From NCBI GenBank assembly GCA_964019155.1, contig OZ025245.1:5881223-5945222 (forward strand): 64,000 nt of DNA. The letters are read 5' to 3'. The DNA comes from Osedax fenrisi (Eukaryota > Annelida > Polychaeta > Sabellida > Siboglinidae). How positions within the stretch are numbered: the stretch's first letter is position 1; every line of letters begins with the position of its first letter. Under the pieces are notes generated by a model, which saw nothing but the letters and a program-made list of their open reading frames with translations, made no database searches and had not been told where the DNA came from. The position numbers and the translations under genes are program-made. Below are positions 62,691 to 64,000 of this stretch, in pieces.

Positions 62691-62806
62691 GTATTGAGGG
62701 GTTGTGGGCTTGTGGGATTGTTGGATTGTGGGATTGTGGGATTGTGGGATTGGAGGATTGGAGGATTGGAGAATTGAGTTATTGAGGAATTGAGGAATTG
62801 AGGAAT
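62483..62806 (+). repeat. G-rich minisatellite between element copies C and D
   Basis: Same unit family. Its left part pairs with 63005-63225; the right part (62700-62806, GGATTGTGGGATTGGAGG then GAATTGAG units) belongs to the spacer of fold-back 2. Confidence 0.85.
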
Positions 62807-62872
62807 TGAGAGATTGAGAGATTGGGGAATTAAGGCATTGAGTATGATTGAATCCCACAATCTCTCAACACC
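62807..62872 (-). repeat. Strand-switch element, copy D, at the centre of fold-back 2
   Basis: GGGGAATTAAGGCATTGAGT then ATGATTGAATCCCACAATC, the reverse complement of the element with one change. The centre of symmetry (about 62853) falls inside it. Confidence 0.87.
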
Positions 62873-63221
62873 TCAATTCCCCAATATCACAATCGCCCTA
62901 ATCCACAACCCCCAACCCCCCAATACCACAACCCCCCAATACCACAATCACCCAATACCACAACCCCCCAATACCTCAATACTACAATCCCCCAATACCA
63001 CAACCCCCCAATACCAAAACCCCCAATATAACAACCCCCAATACCACAACCCCCCAATACCACAACCCCCCAATAACCAAATCCCCCAATACCACAATAC
63101 GACAATACCACAATACCCCAAAACCATTATCCCCCAATACCACAATCCCCAATACCATAATCCCCCAATACCACAATACCACAATCCCACAATCCACCAA
63201 TACCACAATCCCCAAATCCCA
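62861..63221 (-). repeat. C-rich minisatellite between copies D and E
   Basis: CAATACCACAACCCCCCAAT-type units, complement of the left side. Confidence 0.9.
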
Positions 63222-63290
63222 AGGGATGAGGAATTGAGGAAATGAAGAATTAAGGCATTGAGCATGATTGAATCCCACAATCCCTCAACA
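63222..63290 (-). repeat. Strand-switch element, copy E
   Basis: Short G-rich lead GGGATGAGGAATTGAGG, then AATTAAGGCATTGAGCATGA and TTGAATCCCACAATCCC. Inverse partner of copy C; its core matches copies A and B. Confidence 0.87.
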
Positions 63291-64000
63291 CCTCAATACC
63301 GCACTCCCTCAATACCACAATACCACAATCCCCCAATCCCACTATCGCCCAATACAACAAACCCCAATACCACAATACCACAATCCCCCAATACCACAAT
63401 CCGCTAACCCCCCAATATCACAACACCCCAGTCCCCCAATCCTCCAATACGACAATCTCCCAATAACACAATACCACAATCCCCTAATACCACAATCTCC
63501 CAATACCCCAATACCACAACCCCCAACCCCCCAATACCACAATCCCCCAATACCATAACCCCACAATCCCCCGATACTACAACCCCCCAATACCACAACC
63601 CCCCAATACCACAACCCCACAATACTACAATCCTACAATCCCCCAATACCATAATACCACAATCCCCCAATACCCCAATACCACAATCCCCTAATACCAC
63701 AATACCCCAATACCACAATCCTCCAATACCACAACCCCCAATACCACACTCTCCCAATACCACACTCCCACAATACCACAAACCCCAAATACCACAATAC
63801 CACAATACCACAACCCCTCAATACCCCAATATCCCAATACCACAATCCACGAATACCCCAATACCCCAATACCCCAATACACCAATACCATAACCCCCAA
63901 TACCTCAACCCTACAATACCATAATCCCCCAATACCACAATACCCCAATACCATAATCCCTCAATAGCACAACCCCCAATACCACAATACCACAATCCCT
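63275..64000 (-). repeat. C-rich minisatellite, right side of fold-back 2 (runs off the window)
   Basis: CCAATACCACAATCCCCCAA units, inverse of 61706-62420. No end is seen. Confidence 0.92.

Noticed and set aside
60561..63995. Open frames up to 252 codons in the GGCTTG and GGTATTGGGG arrays
   Set aside because: Same reason; parallel frames are open at once and no start context or domain is visible.

Overview
The window looks like repeat-dominated, AT-rich animal DNA, most likely from an insect or another small-genome invertebrate. The grounds are very low GC between repeats, GT-AG introns of 50-70 bp inside transposase remnants, and a mix of CR1/L2-like, RTE-like, Ty3/gypsy, hAT, MULE and TA-flanked MITE remnants. 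I see no intact host gene, no rRNA or tRNA, no CRISPR array and no bacterial or phage gene set. The only long intact reading frame outside tandem repeats is the endonuclease half of a decayed LINE. All coordinates were read by eye and may be off by a few bases.

Layout. 1-23629: one uninterrupted AT-rich satellite whose monomers follow a length rule of k x 11 + 8 bp, with a dyad at almost every monomer junction. 23630-27310: strand-asymmetric minisatellite (GGATTGTGG/GGTATTGGGG family) folded into a large inverted repeat. 27311-32795: array remnants, a 31-bp array, a TTAGGGTAC array split by a Ty3/gypsy remnant, a (ACT)n tract of about 965 bp and a 101-bp tandem array. 32796-52929: about 20.1 kb bounded by long inverted arms (3.4 kb and 2.1 kb), with MULE, MITE, LINE, hAT, RTE and gag/integrase-like remnants in and between the arms. 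52930-60540: AT-rich DNA with palindromes and several short tandem arrays. 60600-64000: a GGCTTGTGGG array followed by a second strand-asymmetric inverted repeat that runs off the window.

The two fold-back minisatellites at 23.6-27.3 kb and 61.3-64.0 kb share one feature I find most worth attention. A conserved, non-repetitive element of about 45 bp (core ATTCAATCATGCTCAATGCC) occurs five times, each time where the G-rich strand gives way to the C-rich strand, and its orientation follows the switch. The GGCTTGTGGG-type array also lies just outside both fold-backs, in mirrored orientation. The window therefore holds a two-ended, mirror-like arrangement around a 33-kb transposon graveyard. Function (fold-back amplification, an initiation site, or an assembly effect) cannot be decided from sequence alone.
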